Shown here piece after piece: positions 1 through 6,868 of a DNA stretch of 34,820 nucleotides. Below the pieces are notes generated by a model. The model did no database searches and was not told the DNA's origin. It saw only the letters and a list, made by a program, of their open reading frames with translations. The position numbers were made by a program, and so were the translations under genes. Numbering within the stretch: the first letter of the stretch is position 1; every line of letters starts with the position of its first letter. This DNA is from an uncultured Planctomycetota bacterium (lineage in GTDB: Bacteria > Planctomycetota > Planctomycetia > Pirellulales > Thermoguttaceae), in NCBI GenBank assembly GCA_902796885.1, contig CADBQY010000048.1, positions 1 to 34,820 of the forward strand, written 5' to 3'.

Positions 1-282
1 CCCGCGCCGGGCGGCCACGCCCAGTGTTTCACCGCCTGGCGCTCCGTCGGCGGCGCCGAATACGTCTTCAACCTGAACTCGCACGGCGACCTCTACGGCG
101 CGACCGACGAGGGCGAGCCCGCCGCCGGCGCGTGGGTCTCGGCCGAACAGCTCGACCTCTACGCCCGCGATATGGAACTCTACGGGTTCCCCTATGTCGT
201 CTTCCCCGAAGGCGAACTCCGACGCCCCCCCGCCATGCTCAACGAGTTCCCCCTGCCGCGAGCCGCAGCGGGCGCGGCGTGA
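1..282 (+). CDS. 3' end of a truncated gene, possible papain-like cysteine peptidase fold
   Basis: Reading frame 1 is open from the window edge to a TGA at 280-282, giving 93 C-terminal residues; the start lies outside the window. The segment begins with GGHAQCFTAW and continues with EYVFNLNSHGDLYG, then GAWVSAEQLDLYARDMELYG. A Gly-His-Ala followed about 20 residues later by an Asn-Ser-x-Gly strand resembles the His and Asn catalytic blocks of C1 (papain-like) peptidases and of related proteins coded by phages. The catalytic Cys would lie upstream of the window, so the assignment cannot be tested here. The last 15 residues are low complexity (Pro/Arg/Ala) and run into the repeat region, so the C-terminus may be eroded. 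That the frame is coding is likely; the family is a guess. Confidence 0.5.
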   Translation, partial: PAPGGHAQCFTAWRSVGGAEYVFNLNSHGDLYGATDEGEPAAGAWVSAEQLDLYARDMELYGFPYVVFPEGELRRPPAMLNEFPLPRAAAGAA

Positions 283-345
283 AATCCGGGAGCCCCAGCG
301 GGCAATCCGGGAGCCCCGGCGGGCAATCCGGGAGCCCCGGCGGGC
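283..345. repeat. Three tandem 21-bp repeats
   Basis: Three head-to-tail units occupy 283-303, 304-324 and 325-345. Each starts with AATCCGGGAGCCCC and ends with GGCGGGC, and the first differs by one base (A for G). The array begins one base after the stop codon of the truncated gene. The unit is a multiple of three and could have arisen from expansion of the gene's own GC-rich 3' end. Confidence 0.85.
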
Positions 346-352
346 AATAAAA

Positions 353-521
353 GGCTCCCGGCCCTTCGGGCGGTCGCGAGCCGCGGCGGGCGATATATTC
401 CCCCGGTTAGCTTCGCTAGGCCGGAAGCGGCGGCCTCGTTGGGCCGCCTTGGTTCGGGACCACCTCTTCTGACCCGGAGCCCGGGTTGGCAATATAGGCT
501 CCCGGCCCTTCGGGCGGTCGC
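353..521. repeat. 25-bp dispersed direct repeat, two copies
   Basis: An identical 25-bp sequence occurs at 353-377 and 497-521. It begins GGCTCCCGGCCC and ends TTCGGGCGGTCGC. It contains the small inverted repeat CCCGGCCCTTCGGGCGG and so could fold as a short hairpin with a TTCG-type loop. The copies are 119 bp apart. Its presence elsewhere in the genome would mark it as a dispersed element. Confidence 0.8.
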
Positions 522-674
522 AGTAGCCGAGCGTGGGGCGGGGAGGGCGGCGGGCTCGAGAGTATACGCCTCGGGCGATGTTCTGTTGTCGCGAAACATC
601 GTACAGGCCCCGGACTAAGCCCGGCCAACGAGCCGGGCGCTACCGGCTAGCCGAGCAAACGGCGGGAATAATCG

Positions 675-716
675 CCCTGTCCCGGCTCGGGACCGCCCTG
701 TCCCGGCTCGGGACCG
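675..716. repeat. Two tandem 21-bp repeats with internal palindrome
   Basis: Two identical head-to-tail units lie at 675-695 and 696-716. Each contains TCCCGGCTCGGGA, an imperfect palindrome whose arms TCCCG and CGGGA can pair. The pair ends 13 bp before the stop codon of the minus-strand flippase gene, so its transcript would carry two hairpins just after translation ends. No T-tract follows, so a classic intrinsic terminator is unlikely. Confidence 0.75.
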
Positions 717-729
717 CCGGGCGCGGCTT

Positions 730-2223
730 CTAGTAGAAGAAGGCCCTTTTGACCGCGGGGAAGCGGCCGCCCAGGATGTTGACGATTTCGCGCAGGGCGG
801 CGGTGCGGAAACAGCGGTTGAGGACGAGGTAGACCAGCACGCCGGCGAACCCGCCGGCGACGAATCCCGTCCAGGGAGAAAGGGGACTGATCACGCTGTA
901 AAACTCCCACGCCGCCAGACACGAGGGGAACGTGATCGCCGCGTAGGGAAGAACGTCGCCGAGCTGTTTCAGAAGACCGTAATGAAGGTCGCGGCCCGAA
1001 AAATAGGAGTTCAGATAGACGCCGACGAACGAGAAGAAGATCTCGCCGATCAGCATCGGAACGATCCCGTAGAGAAGAAGGATCGCCACCTGGATCGCGT
1101 AGAACGACTTTTTGACGATTTCCAGGAGGAGATAGAGGTCCGACCGGCCGCGCGCCTTGAGAAGCTGCATGTTGAGGACCTGGATCGGATAGAAGACGAC
1201 CGTGCAGGTGATCAGCCACCAGTAGGGAATACAGCCGAGCCACTTCTCGCCGAGAACCAGAAGAATGAACGGCTTGCAGAGCGTGCAGATCAAGAACGGC
1301 AGAAAGACGACCGCGAAAGTCGAAACGGCCAGAGAACGGCCGAACGCGACGCGGAGCCGGGGAAGATCGTCCTGAATCTTCGAATAGGCGGGAAAGAGGA
1401 CGCGGCCGACCGCCCCCTGAACGCTCGTCGGCCAGAGGTGCGCGTATTTCTTGGCGCGCGTGTAGACGCCGAGCTGCGAGGTCGGGTACTTCTTGCCGAT
1501 GATCAGGTTGCTGAAATGGGTCGTGAAGACGTTCAGGATTTCGATCAGAAGAAGCTTCGAGCCGAACGAAAAGAGAGAGCCGAGCGCCTTGAAACTGAAC
1601 CGGAGTTTCGGGATCCAGCGGGCGAAACAGAAGACCGAAACGGCCGAAAGGAACGTGGCGATCAGCTGCTGCCAGACGATCGCCCAGAGGCCGTAGCCGC
1701 GCCGGGCGATGAAAATGGCGATCACGCTGGCGATCAGGTGCGAGGCGAGCGTGCTGATCGTGACGAAGAACTGTTTCAGACGGCGGTCGAGCAGCGCGAT
1801 CTGGACCGAAACCAGCGCGCTGATCGGCAGGGTCCACGCCGTGACGTAGATCGTCTGTTCGAGAACGGGCTCGTTGTAGAACAGGGCGATCTTTTTCGCG
1901 AACCCGATCAGGAGCGCGAAACAGACCAGGCTCAGAAAGATGTTGTAGTAGAAGACCGAACAGAGGTCGATTTCGGTGACCTCTTTCCGCTGAATCAGCG
2001 CCTGACCGAACCCGCCCTGAATGAAAACGTAACTGATCGACCAGAAAAGGGTCAGAATCCCGATCACGCCGTAATCGTGCGGCGTGAGAAGACGCAGAAG
2101 ACAGATCTCGAGAAAGATCTGAATGAACTGCGAGGCGAACTTCACGATCAAGACCCAGCCGGCGGCCTTAAACGACCGGCGGGCGATGTTCGTGGCGTCG
2201 TTCCCCAAACGAGATTCGGCCAT
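730..2223 (-). CDS. Wzx/TuaB-type polysaccharide flippase (MOP superfamily)
   Basis: This 497-residue protein is an integral membrane protein with about 12 to 14 hydrophobic segments. Its N-terminus is typical of WzxC/TuaB-like exporters of the polysaccharide synthesis family: an LLRLLTPHDYGVIGIL stretch at about residues 43-58, then GGFGQALIQRKEVTE and FYNEP near 114. Family members flip lipid-linked oligosaccharide units across the inner membrane for capsule, O-antigen or exopolysaccharide assembly. The ATG at 2223 is the only sensible start, and no clear Shine-Dalgarno sequence precedes it. It follows lpxB on the same strand with a 106-bp gap, so both may share a transcript and serve the outer envelope. 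The substrate cannot be read from the sequence, and no polymerase or glycosyltransferase cluster is visible. Confidence 0.87.
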   Translation of the reverse strand: MAESRLGNDATNIARRSFKAAGWVLIVKFASQFIQIFLEICLLRLLTPHDYGVIGILTLFWSISYVFIQGGFGQALIQRKEVTEIDLCSVFYYNIFLSLVCFALLIGFAKKIALFYNEPVLEQTIYVTAWTLPISALVSVQIALLDRRLKQFFVTISTLASHLIASVIAIFIARRGYGLWAIVWQQLIATFLSAVSVFCFARWIPKLRFSFKALGSLFSFGSKLLLIEILNVFTTHFSNLIIGKKYPTSQLGVYTRAKKYAHLWPTSVQGAVGRVLFPAYSKIQDDLPRLRVAFGRSLAVSTFAVVFLPFLICTLCKPFILLVLGEKWLGCIPYWWLITCTVVFYPIQVLNMQLLKARGRSDLYLLLEIVKKSFYAIQVAILLLYGIVPMLIGEIFFSFVGVYLNSYFSGRDLHYGLLKQLGDVLPYAAITFPSCLAAWEFYSVISPLSPWTGFVAGGFAGVLVYLVLNRCFRTAALREIVNILGGRFPAVKRAFFY

Positions 2224-2305
2224 AAAAACGACGAAATGCTGGGCGCGCCCCGCGGCGCGCCGACGACGAAACGAAAGCGGAAGGGAACGGCCCCTCCCGC
2301 CGACG

Positions 2306-2327
2306 GGCCGCCGCGGACGCGGCGGCC
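2306..2327. other. Perfect inverted repeat after lpxB
   Basis: Two 10-bp arms, GGCCGCCGCG (2306-2315) and CGCGGCGGCC (2318-2327), are exact reverse complements separated by GA. In the lpxB transcript the hairpin starts two bases after the stop codon. No T-tract follows, so it may be an mRNA-stabilising or attenuating structure between lpxB and the flippase gene rather than a terminator. The remainder of the gap contains two copies of the palindrome GGCGCGCC. Confidence 0.55.
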
Positions 2328-2329
2328 GT

Positions 2330-3556
2330 TTAGCGCCCGAGCCGCGCCGAAACGGCGTCGGCGGCCAGCTCGAACGAGGTCTTCCCCGCGCCGTCCGAGG
2401 CGACCCGCGCGCGAAGCGCGGCGAGCCGGGCGCGCGCGGCCTCGAGCGCGGCCGGATCGGTCAGCCAGCCGAGCAGAAAGCGCGCGGCGTCGGCCGAACG
2501 ATCGCGGCCGGTCAGAAGTTCCGGGAAGAGGACCGGCTCGAGGTCCCGCGCCGAAAGCTCGGCGGGGGCGCGGCGCCCCTCGCAGAAGATCGAACGCCCC
2601 GCGGCGTCGGCCGCCAGAAGGTTGACCAGCGAGATGTATTTCACGCGGCGGAAGAAACGGGAGAACCAGAGCGCGAACCGGCCGACCCGGTAATAGACCA
2701 CCGCCGGTTTGGCGAACGCCAAGAGCTCGATCGAGACCGAGCCGGAAACCGCCAGGGCGCAGACGCCCGCGGCGATCAGCTCGCGCGTGCGGCCGGCGTG
2801 GACGGGAAACGGCGCGTTTTCGCGCCGGAGAATCTCGCGGATCTGCGGGATCTGCTCCGAACGGTACGCGGCGACCGTCGGCCGAAGGGCGGGAACCGCC
2901 TTCTGAGCCAGAAGGGCGGCGCGCGCCATTTCGGGAAGGTTCGCGGCGATTTCCGAACGGCGCGAACCGGGCAGAAGGGTCAAAATCGGCGCGGCGGAGT
3001 CGTCCCCGCCGACCCGTGCGAGGAACTCGCGGTCGAGCGGCTCGGCGTTCAGCTCGTCGAAAAAGGGATGCGGAACGGCCACCGTCTCGACCCCGCGCGC
3101 GCGAAACCACTCCTGCTCGAAAGGGAGCGGCGAGATCACGAAATCGACGTCGCGGCGCGTCTTCTCGATACGGCCCTGCGCCCACGCCCAGATTTGCGGC
3201 GGAACGAAGAAACAGACGGGGATCCCCTCGGCTTTGGCCAGTTTCGCCAGACGGTAGTTGAAACCGGGATAATCGACCAGGATCAAAACGTCGGGCCGGT
3301 CGCGGCGGAACGTCTCGCGCGCCCGTTTCAGAAGACGCGCGAAAAGGGGAACGTTCGCCAGCGCCTGGAGGAACCACATGACCGCCAGAGAGGTCAGATC
3401 GTACTCGATCCGGCAGCCGGCTTTTCGCATTTCCGGGCCGCCGAACCCGCGGAACTCGGCTTCGGGGAACCGGTTCCGGAGTTCGCGGATCAGGCCGGCG
3501 GCGTGCTGATCGCCGCTCGGTTCGCCGGCCGAAACGTAGAAAAACGGACGCGCCAT
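2330..3556 (-). CDS. lpxB: Lipid-A-disaccharide synthase LpxB (GT19)
   Basis: LpxB joins UDP-2,3-diacylglucosamine and 2,3-diacylglucosamine-1-phosphate into the lipid A disaccharide at the inner face of the inner membrane. The 408-residue length is close to the family norm of about 380-390. Family motifs are seen in order: SAGEPSGD (residues 9-16), GFGGPEM, VDYPGFNYRLAK, PPQIWAW, SPLPFE, VPHPFFDE and LPGSRRSEI. The ATG lies five bases after the stop codon of the rhamnosidase gene, which suggests translational coupling. The other lipid A genes are not in the window. LpxB shows that this organism makes a lipopolysaccharide-type outer membrane, as many planctomycetes are thought to do. Confidence 0.95.
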   Translation of the reverse strand: MARPFFYVSAGEPSGDQHAAGLIRELRNRFPEAEFRGFGGPEMRKAGCRIEYDLTSLAVMWFLQALANVPLFARLLKRARETFRRDRPDVLILVDYPGFNYRLAKLAKAEGIPVCFFVPPQIWAWAQGRIEKTRRDVDFVISPLPFEQEWFRARGVETVAVPHPFFDELNAEPLDREFLARVGGDDSAAPILTLLPGSRRSEIAANLPEMARAALLAQKAVPALRPTVAAYRSEQIPQIREILRRENAPFPVHAGRTRELIAAGVCALAVSGSVSIELLAFAKPAVVYYRVGRFALWFSRFFRRVKYISLVNLLAADAAGRSIFCEGRRAPAELSARDLEPVLFPELLTGRDRSADAARFLLGWLTDPAALEAARARLAALRARVASDGAGKTSFELAADAVSARLGR

Positions 3557-3560
3557 ACGT

Positions 3561-6455
3561 TTAGAGCTTCGAGGTGAACTTCCAGACGCCGCTGCCGATT
3601 TCGAACTCGACCCGGCCGTCGGTTTCGACGTACGGAAGGTCGACCGCCTCGCCGGCGGCGTTCTCGACGCGGACCGACGCCGGATCGGACGTCGGCACGC
3701 TCGCCAAAGCCGAGGAGTTGACCGGAACCGCGACGGACCAGGCGAAGACGCCGTTTTCGGCCTTCCACGACGACGCGATTCGGCCGCGGATCGAATCGTA
3801 CGCGGCGTCGACCCAGGTCAGGTCGCCGACGACGTGAGGCGCCATCAGAACGCGCTTAAAGCCGGGGTTCGCCGGATCGGCCTTGATCCCCGCCAGGTAC
3901 TCGTAATACCAGATCGCCAGGTCGCCGACCAGCATGACGTGGTTGCCGCTGTTCATCGCCGGGTCGGCGGTGTCGCCGTTCCAGAGCTCCCAGACGGTCG
4001 TCGCGCCCTTTTCGACCATATAGCCCCAGCTCGGATAGGTGGTGTTCGTCGTGAAGGCGTAGGCCAGGTCGTCGCGGCCCCCTTCGGAAAGGACGCGGTT
4101 GATCCACTGCCCGCCGATCAGGCCGGTGCCGATGTGGCGGTCGGTCACGTTTTCGATGTTGTCGACCAGCGCGGCGAAGACCCTCGGCTCGTCGCCGGGG
4201 GGAACCAGGCCGAACGCCAGCGGCAGAACGGACGACGTCTGCGAGCCGTTGCTGTATTTACCGGCGGCGGCGTCGTAATTCACGTTGTTGAACGCGGTTT
4301 TCGCCGCCTCGGCGCGCGCGCGGAAATCGGCGGCGTCGTCGGCGCGGCCGAGCATGTCGGCGAATTGCGCCGAAAGCTCAAGGTCTTTGAAGTAATACGC
4401 GGTCGCCAGGAGCCCCTGGTTCGTCGTACGGGAGGGGTCGCCGGAATGGATCAGCTCGGGACTTTCGGGCGGAACGCACCAGTCGGCGTAGTTGTCCTTG
4501 TCGACCGTGCCGTCCGGCTTAACGAACGAGGCGATGTGGGCGAGCCACTTCTTGCGCGAGTCGTAATGCTTGGCGATCGCGCTCTCGTCGCCGTACATGA
4601 GCCAGAGCGATTCGGGAACGAGGAACTGCGTGCTCGGCCAGGTGACGTTGGTGTTGTAGCACTCCCAGTAGTTCGGCGCGACGTCCGAGACGTTCCCGTC
4701 GTCGCGCTGGCTGTCTTCGATGTCCTGAAGCCATTTGCGGTAGAGCGTGATGTTGTCGAAGAGGAACATCTCGCCTTTCGATTCCGCGGCGCGGTCGCCC
4801 TGCCACCCCTGCCGCTCGTCGCGCTGCGGGCAGTCGGTCGGCATGCTCAGGTAGTTCCCGCGCGTGCCCCAGAAGATATTGTGATAGATCTTGTTGATCG
4901 TTTCGTTCGAGGTCTGGAACCGCCCGACCGGCTTGAGGTCGGTCCCGACGACGCAGCCGACGAAATCGTCGAGCGACGGCCGGCCGGGATAGCCCTCGAT
5001 CTTGAGATACCGGAACCCGTGATAGGTGAACCGCGGCTGGTAATACTGCGGCGCGCCGCCGGTCTCGCGAAGCGTGTAAACGTCGCGCGCCTGGGCGGTG
5101 CGAAGGTTGGCTGTGTAGAGGTCGCCGGCGTTCTCGCCGTCGGGAATCAGCGTCTCGGCGTGGCGGAGCGTCACGACGGTTCCGGCGGGCCCGGCGACTT
5201 TCATCCAGACCCAGCCGACGAAGTTCTGGCCGAAATCGACGATGTAGACGTTCGGCTGATACTCGGTGATCGAAATCGGGCGGATCAGGTCGTTCACGCG
5301 CATCGGGGGCATCATCTGCGCGACGAGTTTGCCGCGCGGCGCGTCGAGAATCTCGACCGCGTCGGGGGTCGGCACCGCGTAGGAAACCTGTTCCGACTCT
5401 TCCAGGAAATAGTCGCCGTCCGGATCGGCGGCGGCCTCTTCCAGCGTGACCGCGCGGGTCATGTCGCAGATTTCGCCGTCGAAGTCGTTGTTCCCGCGAA
5501 TCGGACCGTCGGTCGACATCTTCCACGACTCGTCGCTGACGACCAGGTCGCTCGTGCCGTCGGCGTATTCGACGACCAGCTGGAACAGGAGGCGCGGCGC
5601 GCGGTCGGCCTTCGGATTGCGCGGGGCGTAGTAGCGGCCGTTGCCCAAAATCACGCCGATCGGGAAATCGACCGACTCGACCTCGTCGGGGTTGTCCGCC
5701 TCGTACGCGCCGCTCTGGACGCGGGTCATCAGGTCGGTGACGTCGTACGTGTTGTAAGCCACGCGCTTTTCGTAATCGGTGTAGATCGGGTCGAGGACGT
5801 GGTCGCCGACCTTCTCGCCGGCGATGTAAAGCTCGTTATAGCCGAGCCCGGCGATATACGCGGTGGCGCGGACGATCGTCTTGCGCGTCGGCGAGGCGAC
5901 GGAGGCCTTTTTCGACAGGTAGCGGGCGGGGAGATCCGGTTTCGCCTCCGACTCGGATTTGCCGATCCACTTTCCCTTCCACGGGTTCGGGTCGGCGTCG
6001 GTCGGCCACAGGCCGGTCGAAAAGGCGCTCGTGATCGTGTCGGAAAGCGTGCCGTCCTCGTTCCAGACGGTCAGATCGACCAGATACGCCGTGCCCGGCG
6101 TCAGGTCGGCGCCGGTGTACGGGACGAACGTCTGCCGGTCGCTTTCGACTTTGCCGGAAGTCCAGAGGATCTCGTCGCCCGCCGGAGAGCCGCGCAGAAC
6201 GAGCTGATACGCCGACTGCGACCGGTTGTTGACCGCGTCCGCCGCGGCCGGAGTCTGATACGCCCAGCCGAAATGGGGACGCGGATCGTCGATCCCCAGC
6301 GGCGCGGGGAGATCGTCGACGGTGAACGAGGCGAGCGCGAACGAATCCGCGCCGCCGGACCCCGCCGCGGCGGGGACGCCGCCGAAGGCGGCCAACGGAA
6401 GAAGGAGAAGAAGGAGCGCGCCGAAGGCGAGCCGGATCGTCGTTGTACGTTTCAT
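3561..6455 (-). CDS. Secreted alpha-L-rhamnosidase (GH78)
   Basis: This 964-residue enzyme should remove terminal alpha-L-rhamnose from plant or bacterial glycans by an inverting mechanism. I chose the ATG at 6455 because it starts a clear signal peptide (MKRTTTIRLAFGALLLLLLP). The longer open frame upstream is low-complexity and overlaps both divergent promoters. The order fits GH78: an N-terminal Ig-like domain (about 40-150), a jelly-roll rhamnosidase N domain with YNELYIAGEKVGDHVLDP and GNGRYYAPR, an (alpha/alpha)6 barrel, and a C-terminal beta domain. The signature DCPQRDERQGW is at residues 541-551, carrying acidic residues implicated in rhamnose binding and acid catalysis. Glu823 in TTVWELWNGD fits the general base. 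The gene leads a unit with lpxB. Confidence 0.93.
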   Translation of the reverse strand: MKRTTTIRLAFGALLLLLLPLAAFGGVPAAAGSGGADSFALASFTVDDLPAPLGIDDPRPHFGWAYQTPAAADAVNNRSQSAYQLVLRGSPAGDEILWTSGKVESDRQTFVPYTGADLTPGTAYLVDLTVWNEDGTLSDTITSAFSTGLWPTDADPNPWKGKWIGKSESEAKPDLPARYLSKKASVASPTRKTIVRATAYIAGLGYNELYIAGEKVGDHVLDPIYTDYEKRVAYNTYDVTDLMTRVQSGAYEADNPDEVESVDFPIGVILGNGRYYAPRNPKADRAPRLLFQLVVEYADGTSDLVVSDESWKMSTDGPIRGNNDFDGEICDMTRAVTLEEAAADPDGDYFLEESEQVSYAVPTPDAVEILDAPRGKLVAQMMPPMRVNDLIRPISITEYQPNVYIVDFGQNFVGWVWMKVAGPAGTVVTLRHAETLIPDGENAGDLYTANLRTAQARDVYTLRETGGAPQYYQPRFTYHGFRYLKIEGYPGRPSLDDFVGCVVGTDLKPVGRFQTSNETINKIYHNIFWGTRGNYLSMPTDCPQRDERQGWQGDRAAESKGEMFLFDNITLYRKWLQDIEDSQRDDGNVSDVAPNYWECYNTNVTWPSTQFLVPESLWLMYGDESAIAKHYDSRKKWLAHIASFVKPDGTVDKDNYADWCVPPESPELIHSGDPSRTTNQGLLATAYYFKDLELSAQFADMLGRADDAADFRARAEAAKTAFNNVNYDAAAGKYSNGSQTSSVLPLAFGLVPPGDEPRVFAALVDNIENVTDRHIGTGLIGGQWINRVLSEGGRDDLAYAFTTNTTYPSWGYMVEKGATTVWELWNGDTADPAMNSGNHVMLVGDLAIWYYEYLAGIKADPANPGFKRVLMAPHVVGDLTWVDAAYDSIRGRIASSWKAENGVFAWSVAVPVNSSALASVPTSDPASVRVENAAGEAVDLPYVETDGRVEFEIGSGVWKFTSKL

Positions 6456-6624
6456 GGGATCAAGCGCAACTTTCTTGTCAGAGGTGTTCTGTCGGGGGTG
6501 AACGAAAAACAAACCGCGCCGAAAACCCGCCGCGGAACCTTCCGCCGGCCGAACCGCCCGTCTCGCCGAAGCCGCGCCCGAAAGAAGAAGGGAAGATCGG
6601 TTTCCGCCGGAAGAAGACAAGTCG

Positions 6625-6653
6625 ATTCTACCACCCCGGACGACGAAAAACAA
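6625..6653 (-). promoter_or_regulatory. Sigma70-type promoter candidate for rhamnosidase-lpxB
   Basis: On the minus strand a -35 box TTGTTT (6648-6653), a 17-bp spacer and a -10 box TAGAAT (6625-6630) are seen. The spacer ends in TGG, which gives an extended -10 (TGnTAGAAT). The predicted start of transcription is near 6618, giving a leader of about 160 nt. Confidence 0.5.
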
Positions 6654-6703
6654 GCCGGACGCGCCCGCCGAACGAAAAATCCGCCCCCAAGCGCCGATTT
6701 TCA

Positions 6704-6732
6704 TTGACTTTCGGCGGGGCGAGACGTAAAAT
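6704..6732 (+). promoter_or_regulatory. Sigma70-type promoter candidate for the ankyrin gene
   Basis: A -35 box TTGACT (6704-6709), a 17-bp spacer and a -10 box TAAAAT (6727-6732) give a near-consensus promoter facing the ankyrin gene. The leader would be about 130 nt. Confidence 0.55.
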
Positions 6733-6868
6733 CGAAGGTGGAGACGAATTCGGTTCTCTTTTCACTTCCGGCGGCGCGGCCGCCGGACGGGCCGAACGCG
6801 TCGGCTCGGGCCTTCCGCCGATCGAAGATTTCCCATACGGCAGATTCCATTCCTGACCGAGGTTAACT

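Larger units (their letters stand above)
283..729. other. Gene-less, repeat-rich GC region
   Basis: No convincing gene was found between the end of the truncated gene and the flippase stop codon. The stretch contains three tandem 21-bp units, a 25-bp dispersed direct repeat, a tandem 21-bp pair, and short hairpins. One hairpin has arms CGATGTT (576-582) and AACATCG (595-601). The open frames here code for Arg/Pro/Gly-rich low-complexity peptides and are most likely chance products of GC-rich repeats. No T-tract terminator was seen for either flanking gene. Confidence 0.6.
6456..6868. other. Divergent intergenic region between rhamnosidase and ankyrin genes
   Basis: About 410 bp separate the two divergent starts. 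The region contains a minus-strand promoter candidate (6625-6653) for the rhamnosidase-lpxB unit and a plus-strand candidate (6704-6732) for the ankyrin gene, 50 bp apart and pointing away from each other. Both leaders would be long, roughly 130 to 160 nt. The open frames here look like GC-rich noise. No riboswitch fold was recognised. Confidence 0.5.

Noticed and set aside
283..345. Possible CRISPR array
   Set aside because: The 21-bp units are directly adjacent with no spacers, and no cas gene is near.
982..2625. A 547-residue plus-strand frame opposite the flippase and the end of lpxB
   Set aside because: It crosses two recognised minus-strand genes and encodes a charged low-complexity peptide.
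3834..6707. A 957-residue plus-strand frame opposite the rhamnosidase
   Set aside because: The product is Arg/Val/Asp-rich with no motif, while the minus strand has a full GH78 protein with signal peptide.
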